The notes under the pieces are model-generated. The model was not told where the DNA came from. It made no database searches and was given only the letters and a program-made list of their open reading frames with translations. 6,436 nt of DNA from Eubacteriales bacterium (GTDB lineage: Bacteria > Bacillota > Clostridia > Christensenellales > UMGS416): assembly GCA_028709505.1 (NCBI GenBank), contig JAQVWW010000078.1, positions 1-6,436 on the forward strand, read 5' to 3'. Below are positions 4,823 through 6,436 of this stretch, in pieces. How positions within the stretch are numbered: position 1 is the first letter of the stretch; every line of letters starts with the position of its first letter. The position numbers were made by a program, and so were the translations under genes.

Positions 4823-5921
4823 TTACTCGGCAAACTCCCGCAGATATGCATTGATAAACATGTCCAGATCACCGTCCATCACGGCGTCCACGTTGCTGGT
4901 TTCGGCGCCGGTACGATGATCTTTGACCATCGTGTACGGGCAAAACACATAAGAGCGAATCTGACTGCCCCACTCTATTTTCTTTTGTTCGCCCTGCACC
5001 TTGGCCATCTCTTGGCGGTATTGCTGCTCCTTTTGTTCGGCCAGCATGGAATAAAGCATCTTCATGGCCGTTTCGCGGTTTTGTATCTGCGACCGCTCGG
5101 TCTGGCAGGCAGCCACAAAGCCGGTGGGCACGTGCGTGATGCGGATGGCCGATTCGGTCTTATTGACGTGCTGACCGCCGGCACCCGACGAACGGTACGT
5201 ATCCACCCTTAAATCCTCGGGGCGAATCTGGATGTCGGCGTCGTTCTCCACCTCGGGCATGACTTCCACCGACGCGAACGACGTATGCCGCCGGGCGTTG
5301 GAGTCAAAGGGCGAGATGCGCACCAACCGGTGCACGCCCTTCTCGGCTTTTAAAAAGCCGTAGGCGTTGCTGCCCTCCACGAGGAACGAGACGCTCTTGA
5401 TGCCGGCTTCCTCGCCGTCCAATAGATCCAGCAGCTTGACTGAAAAGCCCCGCCGCTCACACCAGCGCGTATAGGCGCGGTACAGCATCTGCGCCCAATC
5501 CTGGGCTTCGGTGCCACCGGCACCGGCTTGCAGCGACAGGATGGCGTTGTTGGCGTCGTACTTGCCCTTGAGCAGTGTGGTTAAGCGGTAAGCGTCGGCG
5601 TCGTTCTCCAACCGGTGCAGCGCATGGTCCAGTTCCTCCATCAGCTCTGCGTCTTCCGCGCCCAGCTCCAGCATCACGTGGGCGTCCTCCAGCCGGCTTT
5701 GCAGGTCTTTGAAGATATCCAGCTTATCCTGCAGGTTTTTCAGCTGTTTGTTAACCTTCTGCGCCTGCTCCGGGTTGTCCCAAAAGTCCGGCGCGCTCAT
5801 TTCGTTATGCAGTTCGTCTAATTCTCTTTGCAGGCTGGCCTGGTCAAAGTCCATCCCCTGCCTCGTGGATCATTCGCGCGATGTCCTTTATTTTCTGTTC
5901 GGCCTGATAGGTCTGAATCAT
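4823..5921 (-). CDS. prfB: Peptide chain release factor 2, with programmed +1 frameshift
   Basis: RF2 recognises UGA and UAA stop codons and releases the nascent protein. The gene is split over two frames. ATG at 5921 starts 25 codons (MIQTYQAEQ ... AGDGL) that end at TGA 5846-5844; skipping the T at 5846 continues as DQASLQREL for 340 more residues, 365 in all, the same as E. coli RF2. The stop-recognition tripeptide SPF is at 203-205 and the peptidyl-hydrolysis motif GGQ at 248-250 in SGAGGQHVN, each two residues earlier than in E. coli. Serine (244) occupies the place of E. coli residue 246. N-terminal coiled-coil helices (about 26-95) precede the catalytic core. AAGGA at 5937-5933 lies 11 bases before ATG 5921, the first start after an in-frame TGA. 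Taking the ATG at 5854 as start (giving MDFDQ) would remove the true N-terminus. prfB follows secA by 20 bases. Confidence 0.97.
5844..5859 (-). promoter_or_regulatory. prfB +1 recoding site (autoregulatory frameshift)
   Basis: The minus strand reads AGGGGATGGACTTTGA followed by C. CTT-TGA-C is the classic slippery site: at the poorly terminated UGA-C the peptidyl-tRNA-Leu slips from CUU to UUU in the +1 frame. The upstream G-run acts as an internal Shine-Dalgarno; it ends five bases before CTT, against three in E. coli. When RF2 is scarce, frameshifting makes more of it; when abundant, it terminates at this TGA. The stop is codon 26, as in E. coli. Confidence 0.95.
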
Positions 5922-5932
5922 CCGTTCTCACA

Positions 5933-5937
5933 TCCTT
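5933..5937 (-). promoter_or_regulatory. Ribosome binding site of prfB
   Basis: AAGGA lies in the 20-base gap after secA, 11 bases before the ATG at 5921. The spacing is on the long side. It supports the upstream start of prfB rather than the in-frame ATG at 5854. Confidence 0.55.
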
Positions 5938-5941
5938 CTTT

Positions 5942-6436
5942 TTATACCTGCTGGGCTTTTTTCCCGCAGCAGTTTTTATATTTTTTGCCGCTGCCGCAAG
6001 GGCAGGGGTCGTTGCGTCCCACCACCTTATCGGACCTCGCCGGCGTCTTGACCGGCGCTTCGCCGGAACCGGTGGCGGTGACGTTTTGGTGCACAGCCCG
6101 TATCTCGGTGGGCGCTTCTGCACGCTGGGGGGCCTGCCTTTTGGGCGAGAGATGGAACATCATGTTCAGCGTATCTTCCTGGATGCTGTTGACCATGGTC
6201 TCAAACATCTCAAAGCCTTCGAACTTATACTCCATGACCGGATCCTTCTGCCCGTAGGCCCGCAGACCTACGCTGCCGCGCAGCTCGTCCATGGCGTCGA
6301 TATGATCCATCCAGTGGCGATCGACCACCTGCAGCAGCACAGCCTTCTCAATTTCGGTGGCGTCAAAGCCGTTTTCGGTCAGCTCGGCCATCTTGCGCCC
6401 GTACTGGGCCAAGCCGGCGGGCACGATGGTATCCAG
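5942..6436 (-). CDS. secA: Protein translocase subunit SecA, C-terminal part (cut by right edge)
   Basis: The last 164 residues of SecA, the ATPase motor that pushes preproteins through SecYEG. The fragment enters at the right edge in mid-gene (LDTIVPAGLAQYG). It includes the helical scaffold/wing stretch DRHWMDHIDAMDELRGSVGL (39-58) and RAYGQKDPVMEYKFEGFEMF (59-78), typical of all SecA proteins. A variable linker (about 95-138) follows, then the SEC-C zinc motif CPCGSGKKYKNCC (145-157), whose four cysteines C145, C147, C156 and C157 bind zinc and in other bacteria contact SecB or the ribosome. The protein ends with a short basic tail. The GTG at 6424 is an internal Val codon, not a start. 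secA next to prfB is a common gene order in Bacillota and supports both calls. Confidence 0.97.
   Translation of the reverse strand: MDTIVPAGLAQYGRKMAELTENGFDATEIEKAVLLQVVDRHWMDHIDAMDELRGSVGLRAYGQKDPVMEYKFEGFEMFETMVNSIQEDTLNMMFHLSPKRQAPQRAEAPTEIRAVHQNVTATGSGEAPVKTPARSDKVVGRNDPCPCGSGKKYKNCCGKKAQQV

Noticed and set aside
4822..4872. N-terminal extension of the cyclase from the ATG at 4872
   Set aside because: The 17 extra residues lie wholly in the end of prfB and match nothing in the family. The ATG at 4821, directly after the prfB stop, gives a normal length.
5818..6123. A 101-codon minus-strand open frame across the secA-prfB junction
   Set aside because: It overlaps the secA C-terminus, including the zinc motif, and the prfB start in another frame. 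It has a basic low-complexity translation and no motif.

Overview
The window reads as a piece of a GC-rich Bacillota chromosome, most likely an uncultured or gut-type Clostridia. The reasons are a Mini-ribonuclease III gene, the secA-prfB pair with a programmed frameshift in prfB, a DUF1461/TIGR01906 membrane protein, a CwlD-like amidase with a lipoprotein signal, and strong AGGAGG-type ribosome binding sites. Genus cannot be fixed from the sequence. Every convincing gene lies on the minus strand, so transcription runs from the right end to the left. Nothing looks phage-derived, and there is no insertion sequence, CRISPR array, tRNA or rRNA.

From right to left, the window opens with the C-terminal 164 residues of the SecA translocase ATPase (5942-6436, running off the right edge). 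Release factor 2 (prfB, 4823-5921) follows 20 bases later. It is encoded in two frames: 25 codons end in an in-frame TGA inside a CTT-TGA-C slippage site, and a +1 shift gives a 365-residue protein. Next come a KynB-like metal-dependent cyclase/hydrolase (one base after prfB), a four-helix DUF1461 membrane protein (11-base overlap), tsaD (14-base overlap), a CwlD-like amidase lipoprotein and a Gfo/Idh/MocA oxidoreductase. The tight spacing from secA to tsaD points to one transcription unit with translational coupling. The last two genes have gaps of 77 and 54 bases, each holding a small dyad, and could be co-transcribed or separately controlled. A good intrinsic terminator at 459-483 closes the run.

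Left of the terminator an extended -10 promoter (413-421) starts a second minus-strand unit. Its leader of about 230 bases is packed with GC-rich hairpins, including two 26-base direct repeats that differ at one base. It leads into the first 57 codons of a Mini-ribonuclease III gene (mrnC), cut by the left edge. This gene is easily missed because it has no stop codon in the window.

Functionally this is mostly a housekeeping block: protein export, translation termination, tRNA t6A modification, cell-wall hydrolysis and rRNA maturation. The KynB-like enzyme, the DUF1461 protein and the oxidoreductase have no obvious functional link to it. I do not see a clearly new multi-gene system. The items most worth a second look are the hairpin/repeat leader of mrnC, the recoding site in prfB and the cyclase-DUF1461 pair embedded between prfB and tsaD.
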